This document shows positions 37,230-44,847 of a stretch of DNA of 64,000 bases, piece after piece. Positions within the stretch are counted from its first letter, which is position 1. Every line of letters begins with the position of its first letter. This DNA is from an uncultured Muribaculaceae bacterium (GTDB lineage Bacteria; Bacteroidota; Bacteroidia; Bacteroidales; Muribaculaceae): NCBI GenBank assembly GCA_910587235.1, contig CAJUKD010000012.1, positions 16,418 to 80,417 of the forward strand, written 5' to 3'. The notes beneath the pieces were generated by a model. That model was not told the DNA's origin. It made no database searches and saw only the letters and a program-made list of their open reading frames with translations. Both the position numbers and the translations under genes were made by a program.

Positions 37230-37592
37230 TTACGAGAATGCCGCCGTGAACGCGCCTGTGAACACGGCTGCTCTTGTCGGCTGCGTCTTGACCGGGTCGG
37301 CAACGATTGTCTCGTAGTCCGGGCGCGGCGCGGCCATAGGCTTGTCGAGCAGCCCGGCAAGCGTCTTTTCGTTTACTGCCGTCGCCGGGCATATCCCCTC
37401 GGCGGCGTATTTCTCGGCAACCCTCGCGTCCGCAACGTCCCCGGCCTCCCACGCTATTTCCGTGCCGTGGCCGAGTTCCCCGGTCACGCTCAGTCCGTTG
37501 CGCAGAGCCAACGCCCAAACGCCCTCCACCGAGCCTGTCGCCGCCAACGCTATGTCAACGAGGCATTGCCCCTCTCTCGCCGTTGTCTTCAT
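37230..37592 (-). CDS. LysM-like tail/baseplate protein
   Basis: 120 residues. AREGQCLVDIALAATGSVEGVWALALRNGLSVTGELGHGTEI (about 5-46) resembles a LysM unit as found in P2 gpX-type baseplate-hub linkers. The C-terminal 60 residues are Ala/Pro-rich. Its start overlaps the stop of the preceding gene by four bases. Confidence 0.65.
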   Translation of the reverse strand: MKTTAREGQCLVDIALAATGSVEGVWALALRNGLSVTGELGHGTEIAWEAGDVADARVAEKYAAEGICPATAVNEKTLAGLLDKPMAAPRPDYETIVADPVKTQPTRAAVFTGAFTAAFS

Positions 37593-37867
37593 TCCACCGT
37601 GATTTTTCCGTTATCACTCACCGTTACCCGGTTCACGGCCACTCCCGCCTCGCGGCACATCTGCCGCGCACGCGCAGCCCACATCCTCCCGGCAAGGCCG
37701 TGCTGCATCTTGCGGATCTCCCCGCCGAGCAGCGGGTGTTCCCGCCACTCTCCACGGTTAGCCACAAGAACGTGTTCTATCGTCTGCGCCTCCGTCCCGG
37801 CCACGATGCAGCCCCCGCCCTCTATGGCAAGGTCGCCGCAGTTCTCGTATGTCGTAAGTCCGTTCAT
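37589..37867 (-). CDS. Small baseplate-module protein, unknown
   Basis: 92 residues. The phrase LVANRGEWREHPLLGGEIRKM (about 34-54) resembles the conserved block of gp25/GpW-like baseplate proteins, but the protein is shorter than that family. It is preceded directly by a phased GTTTRA array, and overlaps the LysM-like gene by four bases. Role inferred from location. Confidence 0.55.
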   Translation of the reverse strand: MNGLTTYENCGDLAIEGGGCIVAGTEAQTIEHVLVANRGEWREHPLLGGEIRKMQHGLAGRMWAARARQMCREAGVAVNRVTVSDNGKITVE

Positions 37868-37868
37868 C

Positions 37869-37907
37869 GTTTGAAAGGTGTTTGAACGTCGGTTAATAAT
37901 CGGTTGA
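37869..37907. repeat. 11-bp-phased GTTTRA-like array, copy 2
   Basis: GTTTGA 37869, GTTTGA 37880, GGTTAA 37891, GGTTGA 37902, each 11 bases apart. It fills the short gap between two tail genes and overlaps the stop codon of the upstream one (37893-37895). Confidence 0.65.
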
Positions 37908-38561
37908 TTCTATCACATACTCGGTGTCGCTCAACGCCGTTATCTCTATCACCTGCCTGTTAGAGTGCGTCATCTGTTTTGCAGAGAACCCGGTTACGAC
38001 TATATGGCTTATCCCGAACAGGTCAAGGAACGCCGAGCTCACCTCCAGTGCCTCCGGCCTCTCCATTATCTCCCGCAGCTGCGCCACAGCCCGCTCCGGG
38101 TATTGGTCGCATATCCTGCCATCGTCGTCCACGGCGACTATCCCCACGCTTATGCTCAGTTGGTAGTCGCCGTCGGTGATATACTCCTTTATCGTTCCGG
38201 CGCGGCCTACAAGCGCGGTCTTCACCACCTCTTTTTGCAGGCTAACGTTCACCGTCGCGTCGTTGATCAGAAGCAGACCCTCCCCCGGAACTTTCACCAC
38301 CATGTCCGTAAGCGCGGTGCGGCCAAGCCAATAGTCGCCGCTCCCGCTCCACTTCTCCTCGGCCTTGTTGATAGCCGCGCCCCCCTCGGTAGTGCCGCCC
38401 CCCATCGCGTAGCCTGGCAGCGTCCCGAGCTTGTAGTCCTCGTTTTTCTGCGCGTCCCTCCCTTTGTTAGGTCGCAGCCTGTAAGCGAGTCCCTTTGCCT
38501 GTATCGCCACCCCGGACGCTATGAACCGGGCATTGATTATTTCAAACTTGTATTCCTGCAT
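37893..38561 (-). CDS. Tail/baseplate protein (DUF6046-like)
   Basis: 222 residues. The structure is beta-rich with an internal loop of Gly (YAMGGGTTEGG). The C-terminal half (YPERAVAQLREIMERPEALEVSSAFLDLFGISHIVVTGFSAKQM...NRQVIEITALSDTEYVIES) looks like the DUF6046 proteins of Bacteroidetes Mu-like phages. Located between tape measure and baseplate, so a tail-tip/hub connector is likely. Assignment is by memory of the family pattern. Confidence 0.6.
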   Translation of the reverse strand: MQEYKFEIINARFIASGVAIQAKGLAYRLRPNKGRDAQKNEDYKLGTLPGYAMGGGTTEGGAAINKAEEKWSGSGDYWLGRTALTDMVVKVPGEGLLLINDATVNVSLQKEVVKTALVGRAGTIKEYITDGDYQLSISVGIVAVDDDGRICDQYPERAVAQLREIMERPEALEVSSAFLDLFGISHIVVTGFSAKQMTHSNRQVIEITALSDTEYVIESTDY

Positions 38562-38569
38562 GATCTGTA

Positions 38570-40777
38570 TTATAGAGCGTAGTTTGCATCGTTGACAGCC
38601 GAAAGAAGAGCCTCGGCCACCGCATCCTTTATCCTCTCCTTGCTTTCGGAGAGATTGTTGGTCGTTATGGTGAATTTGTCGATAAGGCGGTCAATGGTGA
38701 TGTTTATATTCTTGACACGGTCGGTCTCTTTCGACGCACTGCCGCCGACACTGCCGAGGGCATTGCCGATTGGTGAACCGCCGCCAAGCCCACCTCCGTT
38801 ACCGACGGGATCGGAGCTGCCGTTTCCACCGCCGGAAGAATCATCGTCTGGCTGCTCCGGGTGGTCTGCCGCCCAAGAGCGGTCTGCGGCCTCCCTGCCG
38901 AGCCGGGCTATCTTGTCGAAGTTGAGTTTGGAGGCTATCCAGTTGTATTTGTCGATGAACCAGTTTATCAGAGCGTAGAACTTATCCCGCACCCAGTCAA
39001 TGATTTTGCCGAAGAAACCTTTTATGGCGTTGGCTACATTCTTGAAAGCGGTAACGAGCGGCTTGCATATCGCGCTCACCTTCTCGACCACGGCATTGAC
39101 TACCTTAACGACAAAGTTGCGGATCGCGGCTATGAATGAGCGGATCTTGTTTACCACGGCCATAAAGACGTTGGCGACTTTCTGTGCCATTGACTTTATG
39201 CCGTTCCACAGGCCGACGAAAAACGCGGATATTCTTTGCCACAGCCCGGACAGCCATTCCCACAAAGCGGAGAACAGGGCTTTGATGCCCTCCCACGCGG
39301 TAAAGACAGCCACGCGGAAGCCGTAGCACTTATCCCAAAGCTGCTGAATTATGGCGATGACTGCGGCAATGGCGGCGGCTATCCACCCGACAATGGGGAT
39401 GTTCATAATGGCGACACCTATTGAGCGGCACACGTTCTGCGCGAGAACCTTGAATGCGAGCCAATAGCCGCCGGACGCGGTTATGGCTATATTCTGCATC
39501 ATCAGACCCGCGACAACGTTCCGTATCGAGGAGACAACGCCTGTGAACGCGCCTTTGAAATTCACGCTCCGCAGAAACATGACCGCCTTTGCCGCGCCGT
39601 AGATCAGCGGCACGAGTTGGGAGAGCGGCACGAGCGCACCCACCACGACCTGCGTCCATATACCGAGGTCGCCGCAGGAGTTGAATATGGAAATTTTTAT
39701 GTCGTCGAACTTCGCCTGTACCCGCGCAAGACGCTCGTTGTAGGTCTCCATAATGACCTTGCTCTGCTCCACGGCAGTATTGGTGCCGGATATGGCGGCA
39801 GTCCATTGCTCCACCTTTGGAATGCCCTGCACGAGAGCCATTGCTGCTGCGGAGTTCTCTTTGCCGAACAATTTGCTGAAAAGAGCGTCGTCGGCCATTA
39901 CGGGTTTGAGTACCTGTAGACGCTCGGCAAGAGACTTTGATTTGTCGGTGAGGTCGTTTACACTTATCCCGGCTGCGGCGAGTTCCTCGCGCACATCCTT
40001 TGGCAGAAAGCGGCCTTGCGCGAGAGTTGACATGACATTTCGCAGGGCGACACCACCCTCCGAACCTTTCTTGCCCGCCTTGTCAAGAACCTGTATCGCG
40101 GCGTTGGTTTCGGCAAAAGATACCCCGGCGGCTTTCGCGGCCATACCGCACTGTTCCAACGCCACCTTGATAGTGGGCAGTTCCGCAGAACCCTCACGTC
40201 CGGCAGCGGCCATTATGTTCATCATGTCGGCCATCTGCCGGGAAGCCTCCATCGGGTCTTCAAGCGATACGCCGTATTGGTTCATGGCCGTTGTCAGAAC
40301 TTCGGCGGCAGCGGTGGTGTCGCCGCCCATCGTCTTTGACAGAATGGCGACGTTGCGTCCCATCGCGTCGAGTGCCGCCGTGTTCTTGGTGAGTTCCGGC
40401 GACAGTTGCGACAGCAGCAGTTTGTATGATTCGACCGCGCCGGAGGCCGACACACCGAATTCCCTTGCCGTGGATCGTGCGAAACGCTCCACGGTTTCAA
40501 GTTCTCTCCCGGTCGCGCCGGATATGGCCTGTAAGTCCGCGAGCGAGGCGTTAAGTGCCGCGCCGGGAGCGAGTGTCTCGTTGAGAGTTTGGCTCAGATT
40601 GCCTACATACTGCGTGAATTGGTTAAGCGCGAGTATCTTCCCCTCGAATGTGTCCCACAGCGACGTGGTCGCACGGAGATTCCGTTGGAGGTTCTCGACA
40701 CCTCCCGAAATCTCGGCGACCACGGCATTGCAGTTGCCGCTTATGTTGAAAGCGTAATTGAAGTTGTAATTGCTCAT
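38570..40777 (-). CDS. Tail tape measure protein
   Basis: 735 residues. The N-terminal core (about 60-330) is the TP901-type tape measure domain: LADLQAISGATGRELETVERFARSTAREFGVSASGAVESYKLLLS, then QMADMMNIMAAAGREGSAELPTIK and GGVALRNVMSTLAQGRFLPKDVREELAAAG. Membrane segments follow (IPIVGWIAAAIAAVIAIIQ near 475), then a helical region and a Gly/Ser/Asp-rich linker (about 645-690). It sets tail length and may help DNA entry. It lies after the two frameshifted chaperone reading frames, the invariant tail order. Confidence 0.92.
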   Translation of the reverse strand: MSNYNFNYAFNISGNCNAVVAEISGGVENLQRNLRATTSLWDTFEGKILALNQFTQYVGNLSQTLNETLAPGAALNASLADLQAISGATGRELETVERFARSTAREFGVSASGAVESYKLLLSQLSPELTKNTAALDAMGRNVAILSKTMGGDTTAAAEVLTTAMNQYGVSLEDPMEASRQMADMMNIMAAAGREGSAELPTIKVALEQCGMAAKAAGVSFAETNAAIQVLDKAGKKGSEGGVALRNVMSTLAQGRFLPKDVREELAAAGISVNDLTDKSKSLAERLQVLKPVMADDALFSKLFGKENSAAAMALVQGIPKVEQWTAAISGTNTAVEQSKVIMETYNERLARVQAKFDDIKISIFNSCGDLGIWTQVVVGALVPLSQLVPLIYGAAKAVMFLRSVNFKGAFTGVVSSIRNVVAGLMMQNIAITASGGYWLAFKVLAQNVCRSIGVAIMNIPIVGWIAAAIAAVIAIIQQLWDKCYGFRVAVFTAWEGIKALFSALWEWLSGLWQRISAFFVGLWNGIKSMAQKVANVFMAVVNKIRSFIAAIRNFVVKVVNAVVEKVSAICKPLVTAFKNVANAIKGFFGKIIDWVRDKFYALINWFIDKYNWIASKLNFDKIARLGREAADRSWAADHPEQPDDDSSGGGNGSSDPVGNGGGLGGGSPIGNALGSVGGSASKETDRVKNINITIDRLIDKFTITTNNLSESKERIKDAVAEALLSAVNDANYAL

Positions 40778-40794
40778 TCAAAGGTGGCTTTGCA

Positions 40795-41028
40795 TTATAG
40801 GCTGCATTCGGCATCTGCGGGTGAGAATAATTTTGCGAGGATTCTTGCCATGTTTTCAAGACGGAAGTTTTCCAGCCACACGGCCTGTTGGAACAGCATA
40901 GCCCACCTTTCGTCGGTGAGTGTCTCCGGGTCTGTCCCGAAGTTGGCGCGGATCAAGGCGCACCCTTTCGCTATCTCTCCAGGGTCGTCGTCCTCCACGC
41001 CCCCGGAGAGTTGGTGCGCCTCTACAAG
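40795..41028 (-). CDS. Tail assembly chaperone, second frame (GT-type extension)
   Basis: A 77-codon open stretch in the -1 frame relative to the upstream chaperone, ending at 40795. A possible independent GTG start lies at 40998 (67 residues: EDDDPGEIAKGCALIRANFGTDPETLTDERWAMLFQQAVWLENFRLENMARILAKL). It is best read as the C-terminal part of a frameshifted fusion of about 195 residues, the equivalent of lambda G-GT. It lies just upstream of the tape measure gene. Confidence 0.75.
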   Translation of the reverse strand, partial: LVEAHQLSGGVEDDDPGEIAKGCALIRANFGTDPETLTDERWAMLFQQAVWLENFRLENMARILAKLFSPADAECSL

Positions 41029-41381
41029 TTTTTTAGCTTAGACACGCACTTCCCGAAGATGTTCTGCAGTTCCCCGGTCGCCTGCATCTTGTAGACCGCA
41101 TCGCTCTTCATCAGAGGCGACCCGCCGAGCCAGCAGTTGTCAAACAGAACCTCGGCGGCTCTCACCTCGTTCTGCTTGGCCGTGGCCGAGAAAGCCTGCA
41201 TCGTCTTCATGTCCGGGCGGTGGAAATAGCCTCGGTGCAGCTCCTCGAAGTCGGTGTCGGCCACCTCTACCTCCACCACGCGGCCATGCTTCCCTTTCCA
41301 CGTGGCTATCTGCTCCTCGGTGATGTCGCCGTTTACTACTGTGAAATTCTCTGTGTTGATGTCGATTGTCTTGTTATCCAT
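41022..41381 (-). CDS. Tail assembly chaperone, first frame (G-type)
   Basis: 119 residues, acidic, mostly helical after residue 50 (PDMKTMQAFSATAKQNEVRAAEVLFDNCWLGG). The position between tail tube and tape measure, plus the slippery heptamer at its end, identify the role: it coats the tape measure during tail assembly. It terminates two codons after the slippery site. Confidence 0.75.
   Translation of the reverse strand: MDNKTIDINTENFTVVNGDITEEQIATWKGKHGRVVEVEVADTDFEELHRGYFHRPDMKTMQAFSATAKQNEVRAAEVLFDNCWLGGSPLMKSDAVYKMQATGELQNIFGKCVSKLKNL
41028..41034 (-). other. Programmed -1 ribosomal frameshift site in the tail chaperone
   Basis: Coding-strand heptamer A AAA AAC, exactly in the zero frame, with the zero-frame TAG following after one codon. 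Slipping by -1 joins 118 codons to the 77-codon second frame. The layout matches the conserved frameshift of tailed phages. Confidence 0.85.
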
Positions 41382-41446
41382 ATCGGTTTGAGATTGTTGT
41401 TTCTGAAAAAGTTCGTGTTTCGGGTTTCACACTCCGGGTTTCCGGC

Positions 41447-41905
41447 TTAAACGCCGTCGGGCTTGCCGTATTCGACGCTGCCGGGGAGCAGTTCGAGTTC
41501 CACCTGCTGGTTCATGTCCCCCTCTTTCCAGTCGCGTTTGTTTTCCGTGAACTGGCAGTTGCGGATCTTGTCGATGACAATGATGCCGTTGGGGGGAAGA
41601 TAGGCCACCTCGATGTCGAAAGGCGCGATGTCCTGCATTCGCCCGGTCGGGGAGGTGCGCGAAATCGCCACAACCTCGCTCATGTAGAGCGTGATTTTCG
41701 CCGAGGGGGTTATGCGTCCGTAGCTGCGGCTTACCGGGTGTCTCCCCGCGCCGTAGTTGTTCTGCATGTCCTGTTTGTCGCCGTAGGCTATCGCGGTGAT
41801 CCCGGTTACGACGATGCCGTTTATGCAGGTCTTGATGTTGCCCCACGAATATTCCTCGCCGTTGATAAGCGGGATTCCGTTATAGGCCGCGTCCAATGTG
41901 TTCAT
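41447..41905 (-). CDS. Tail tube protein
   Basis: 152 residues, beta-rich (INGIVVTGITAIAYGDKQDMQNNYGAGRHPVSRSYGRITPSAKITLYMSE...NQQVELELLPGSVEYGKPDGV). Its position immediately after the sheath gene and before the chaperones is that of the contractile-tail tube. The length is normal for the class. Confidence 0.7.
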   Translation of the reverse strand: MNTLDAAYNGIPLINGEEYSWGNIKTCINGIVVTGITAIAYGDKQDMQNNYGAGRHPVSRSYGRITPSAKITLYMSEVVAISRTSPTGRMQDIAPFDIEVAYLPPNGIIVIDKIRNCQFTENKRDWKEGDMNQQVELELLPGSVEYGKPDGV

Positions 41906-41924
41906 TCTTTTGTCGCGTTAATGG

Positions 41925-43112
41925 TTATACACTTGTGGCGTAACCTATTTCAAGGTCGAGGTTGCGCATAACTCCCACGGCCACGTTCTTTATCACTCCC
42001 CGCACACGCGAGGTGGCGAGTATGTTCTGGTCGGGGTCTATGTCGAAGCGGTAGCCGCTCAGCTCCCCGGCCTTTGCCATCTCCTCCAGTGCCTTGTTGC
42101 CTGTGGTGATGAGATGCTCCACCGCCGTGCGCTCCAGTTTCCCGGTGTCCGCGTCCACTTTCATAGGCCGTCCGAGTTTGGGCAGCAGGTAGGTGCGCAC
42201 ACCGCGCACGGCCTTGTCCATCGTGCGCACGTCGTTGATATAGGCGTAGTCGCTTGTAGGAATGTCGAGGGTGTGGTTGTCGTTGAAGAAGCACCCGGCG
42301 AGGCCGTCGTAGGTGCGCAGGAAAATGTAGCGCGAGTTGTCGAGCGTTTTTATAACTTCGTCGTCGAGATCGCGCAGTTTCTTGCCGTCGCCGAAAGCGG
42401 CCACTGCTATGTTCGTCGGGAACGATTCCACCCACGCGATGCTCTCGTGTACCTTTGCCTTGCTCACCGCGCCGAGTGCGTCGCCGAGTGCCGACACGCT
42501 CGCTTTGGCGGCGTTGGCCGCGTCGCGGTAGAGCTCGTCGGCCACTCCCGCGCCGTCCTGTCCGATGATGACCGACACGCCGTTGCGTCCGATCTTTGCG
42601 AGGTCTGAGGGGAGCGCGGTAACGTCGGAGACTTTCGGCGCGTAGAGTATCGACAGCGGTTTGTTCTGCGCTTCAAGCGTGGTGCGTACCGATTGCAGGG
42701 AGTTGACGAGGGTGTCGCTCAGCTCCACCGCGCCGTTCCACACGCCCACCTGCCGCAGACGGCCTCCGGCATGGTTCTGTATCTGCTTGATTTCCGAAAA
42801 GGCGTTTGTTCCGGCGGCGGGCTTGAAGATGCCCACATACAGGCTCACGCCGGGATTCATATTGAATATCGAGGCGAGGGTGTAGTGAAGCACCCTTGTC
42901 TCCCATGCCTCCGCGTCGGCGGTGATGCCGTATTTCTCGGCGGTCTCCGGCGATGATATGGCGTGGATGCGCTCTGTTGCGGTGAAGCCGTCCACGCCCT
43001 CGGTGGCCGTCGGCAGGGTTGCCGAGTAGAACACGAGGCCGCTTATGTGGTCTTCACCAGCGAGCGAGCGCACGATGTTGCCGTTTGTCCGGGTAATGGT
43101 GAGATTCTGCAT
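41925..43112 (-). CDS. Tail sheath protein (DUF2586-like)
   Basis: 395 residues. EDHISGLVFYSATLPT near 20, a central Rossmann-like region (LSILYAPKVSDVTALPSDLAKIGRNGVSVIIGQDG) and the C-terminal FDIDPDQNILATSRVRGVIKNVAVGVMRNLDLEIGYATSV resemble DUF2586 sheath proteins. It shows that the virion is contractile. The start overlaps the preceding stop by one base. Confidence 0.75.
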   Translation of the reverse strand: MQNLTITRTNGNIVRSLAGEDHISGLVFYSATLPTATEGVDGFTATERIHAISSPETAEKYGITADAEAWETRVLHYTLASIFNMNPGVSLYVGIFKPAAGTNAFSEIKQIQNHAGGRLRQVGVWNGAVELSDTLVNSLQSVRTTLEAQNKPLSILYAPKVSDVTALPSDLAKIGRNGVSVIIGQDGAGVADELYRDAANAAKASVSALGDALGAVSKAKVHESIAWVESFPTNIAVAAFGDGKKLRDLDDEVIKTLDNSRYIFLRTYDGLAGCFFNDNHTLDIPTSDYAYINDVRTMDKAVRGVRTYLLPKLGRPMKVDADTGKLERTAVEHLITTGNKALEEMAKAGELSGYRFDIDPDQNILATSRVRGVIKNVAVGVMRNLDLEIGYATSV

Positions 43113-43468
43113 TATTCGTCGGTGTTGGCGGGTTCGTTGTCGGTATCATTCACTGCCTCCCCGGTCAGTTCGTCCACCTCCGGCTCGGTGTCGGAGGGTG
43201 CGGCAGGCTCGGCGGTGTCGGCCTTGCTCTTTGCTGCTGCGGCTTTCAGCGCGGCAGTCCTGCGGTTGGTGGAGTACACCTCGCGGTTGGGCAGGGAGTT
43301 GGCGTGGTTCTGCGCGTCGTTGCGGGTGTAGAACGCCGTGCCGTCAGAGGTTACGTGTACCTCGTTTATGTCGGGATTGAGGCGCAGGGTCTCCTCGGCT
43401 ATCCTGGCGGCGGCTTTCGCGGCCACCGTCGCCGTGGATTTTTCTGTTTCTTTTGTCTTTTTTGCCAT
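43112..43468 (-). CDS. Unknown late protein with basic/acidic low-complexity ends
   Basis: 118 residues. A Lys/Thr/Ala-rich N-terminus, a small ordered part (LRLNPDINEVHVTSDGTAFYTRNDAQNHANSL, about 32-63) and an acidic, disordered C-terminal 40 residues. It lies between the lysis cassette and the sheath and is preceded by a phased GTTTRA array. Could be a head-tail or sheath-assembly factor; no family recognised. Confidence 0.55.
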   Translation of the reverse strand: MAKKTKETEKSTATVAAKAAARIAEETLRLNPDINEVHVTSDGTAFYTRNDAQNHANSLPNREVYSTNRRTAALKAAAAKSKADTAEPAAPSDTEPEVDELTGEAVNDTDNEPANTDE

Positions 43469-43479
43469 TGTCGTATGGT

Positions 43480-43507
43480 GTTTAATGTCTGTTTGAACGG
43501 TGTTTGA
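43480..43507. repeat. 11-bp-phased GTTTRA-like array, copy 3
   Basis: GTTTAA 43480, GTTTGA 43491, GTTTGA 43502, at exact 11-base steps, 12 bases before the start codon of the gene at 43468 and overlapping the end of the spanin gene. Confidence 0.65.
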
Positions 43508-44069
43508 TAATTATGGCGATGACAGCGAGCGATACGAGGGACAGGGCTATCGACACCCAAACGAGGGTTTTGTCCGCGCCTTTCTCCTCCCGGCTTTCGG
43601 CCTCGCTCTCCCCGGACGTTTCGGCCTCGATGTCGGTCTGCGTGGCCTCGTCCGTCCGTGAGTGAGCCTCGCATTCGGTGGCGGTGCTGTCGCTCTTGGC
43701 GGTCTCCACCTTTGCCCGGCTGTCGCTCTGGCTCCTGGTCTCGTGACGCTCCCGGATGCGGGCTGACAGCGGCGGGGTGCCTGTGACGCTGTCCGGCGGC
43801 TGCGTCGTGTCGAATATCTCGGTCACGCGCTCGGTGGCCTCGTCCCTTGTCTCCTCGCGTTGAAGCCATGCCGCGAGCCATTCATTCAGAAGCCGCTCCG
43901 TGCGCATCGCCGCGCTGTCCTGCAGGTGGGTCTCGCCCGATGTCGTTTCTGACTGCGACGAGTGCGTTTGTGACCGCTGCTCCGACATCGCTTTTCTTGG
44001 CGCGGCGCAGCTCATGGCTGACAGGACAAACGTCAGCGTGAGGACATGAATTGATTTTTTCAATCGCAT
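43482..44069 (-). CDS. Unimolecular spanin (u-spanin)-like lysis protein
   Basis: 195 residues. The N-terminus is a lipoprotein signal (VLTLTFVLSAMSCAAP, lipobox Cys near 22), the middle is Ser/Thr/Glu-rich and periplasmic, and the C-terminus has one transmembrane helix (TLVWVSIALSLVSLAVIAIIIK, about 167-188) and basic residues. A lipid anchor in the outer membrane and a helix in the inner membrane on one chain is the defining topology of a u-spanin, which fuses the two membranes in the last step of lysis. It overlaps the holin-like gene by 188 bases in another frame. Family identity is by topology only. Confidence 0.7.
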   Translation of the reverse strand: MRLKKSIHVLTLTFVLSAMSCAAPRKAMSEQRSQTHSSQSETTSGETHLQDSAAMRTERLLNEWLAAWLQREETRDEATERVTEIFDTTQPPDSVTGTPPLSARIRERHETRSQSDSRAKVETAKSDSTATECEAHSRTDEATQTDIEAETSGESEAESREEKGADKTLVWVSIALSLVSLAVIAIIIKHRSNRH

Positions 44070-44328
44070 TGGTGAGGGTGTCTACTTTTTCCTGTAACTG
44101 AATCATATCCTTGCGCAGCGGCTCGACCACAAGTTCCATAATCATCTCTATGGCCTTTTTGTCGTTGTCGAGTTCACGCCCGCGCACGTCGGCGAGCGTC
44201 TTTTTCACCTCGGCGCGGAGCTGCTCCACTTCTGCCTTGTGCTTGGAGCGCAGGAATATGGCCGTGAGTAATGCCGAGAGCGGCGCGGTGATGATCGCCA
44301 CCGCTGCGGCAAGGATCGTTTCAGTCAT
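43882..44328 (-). CDS. Holin-like small membrane protein
   Basis: 148 residues. One N-terminal hydrophobic segment (ILAAAVAIITAPLSALLTAIFL, about 4-25), then a coiled coil (KAEVEQLRAEVKKTLADVR and EPLRKDMIQLQEKVDTLTNAIEKI) and a Cys-containing CPHADVCPVSHELR motif near 94. It lies between endolysin and spanin genes, so a holin or holin regulator is inferred. The C-terminal 60 residues are encoded in the stretch overlapping the spanin gene. Confidence 0.6.
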   Translation of the reverse strand: MTETILAAAVAIITAPLSALLTAIFLRSKHKAEVEQLRAEVKKTLADVRGRELDNDKKAIEMIMELVVEPLRKDMIQLQEKVDTLTNAIEKINSCPHADVCPVSHELRRAKKSDVGAAVTNALVAVRNDIGRDPPAGQRGDAHGAASE

Positions 44329-44334
44329 TCAGCG

Positions 44335-44841
44335 TTATTGTGTTATGCCGATTTCTTTGAGCCATGCGGCAACGTCGAAACTCGGACAGGCTTTCATCCA
44401 CTCGTAAGGCTCTATCACGCCGTTGCCGTTGAGGTCGGGTGACAGGTCGCGGTGACCGATGATTTTTACATTAGGGTGCTTGGCGTGGAAGTCGCGCACG
44501 TATTTTGCCATTGCGCTTTTCTGCGCCGCCGTGCGGGAGTCTTTGGGGTTCATGTTTTTGTCGCAGCCTCCGGCATAGACTACGTGGCGGCTCACTGCAT
44601 TGTAGCCTTTCGCGCCGTTGGTGATTTCCCACGGATCAACGAAGTTGTCCTCGTTGTTGTCGACTATACGCTCCACCGTGCCGTCGAGCCGGATTATATC
44701 GGTATAGCCGGGTTTGCTCCACCCGCGACCGCCCGCCGATTTGGGAGAGGTGTGCATCCGTCGTATGTCGGCGGCTGTCACGTCGCGTCCCTCCGGGGTG
44801 GCGGTGCAGTGCAGAACGAGATATTTCAGCGTTTGTTTCAT
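44335..44841 (-). CDS. N-acetylmuramoyl-L-alanine amidase (endolysin)
   Basis: 168 residues of the Amidase_2/PGRP fold. Zinc ligands are expected at His in LVLHCTATPEG (about 9), His in SRHVVYAGG (about 90), and His/Cys-region in IIGHRDLSPDLNGNGVIEPYEWMKACPSFD near 127-156. It cleaves the stem peptide from the glycan. No signal peptide, so release depends on the holin. The first gene of the lysis cassette. Confidence 0.9.
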   Translation of the reverse strand: MKQTLKYLVLHCTATPEGRDVTAADIRRMHTSPKSAGGRGWSKPGYTDIIRLDGTVERIVDNNEDNFVDPWEITNGAKGYNAVSRHVVYAGGCDKNMNPKDSRTAAQKSAMAKYVRDFHAKHPNVKIIGHRDLSPDLNGNGVIEPYEWMKACPSFDVAAWLKEIGITQ

Positions 44842-44847
44842 ACCTGG

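Noticed and set aside
40795..40998. Independent 67-residue gene from GTG
   Set aside because: Better explained as the -1 frameshift extension of the upstream chaperone, with a canonical heptamer in frame.
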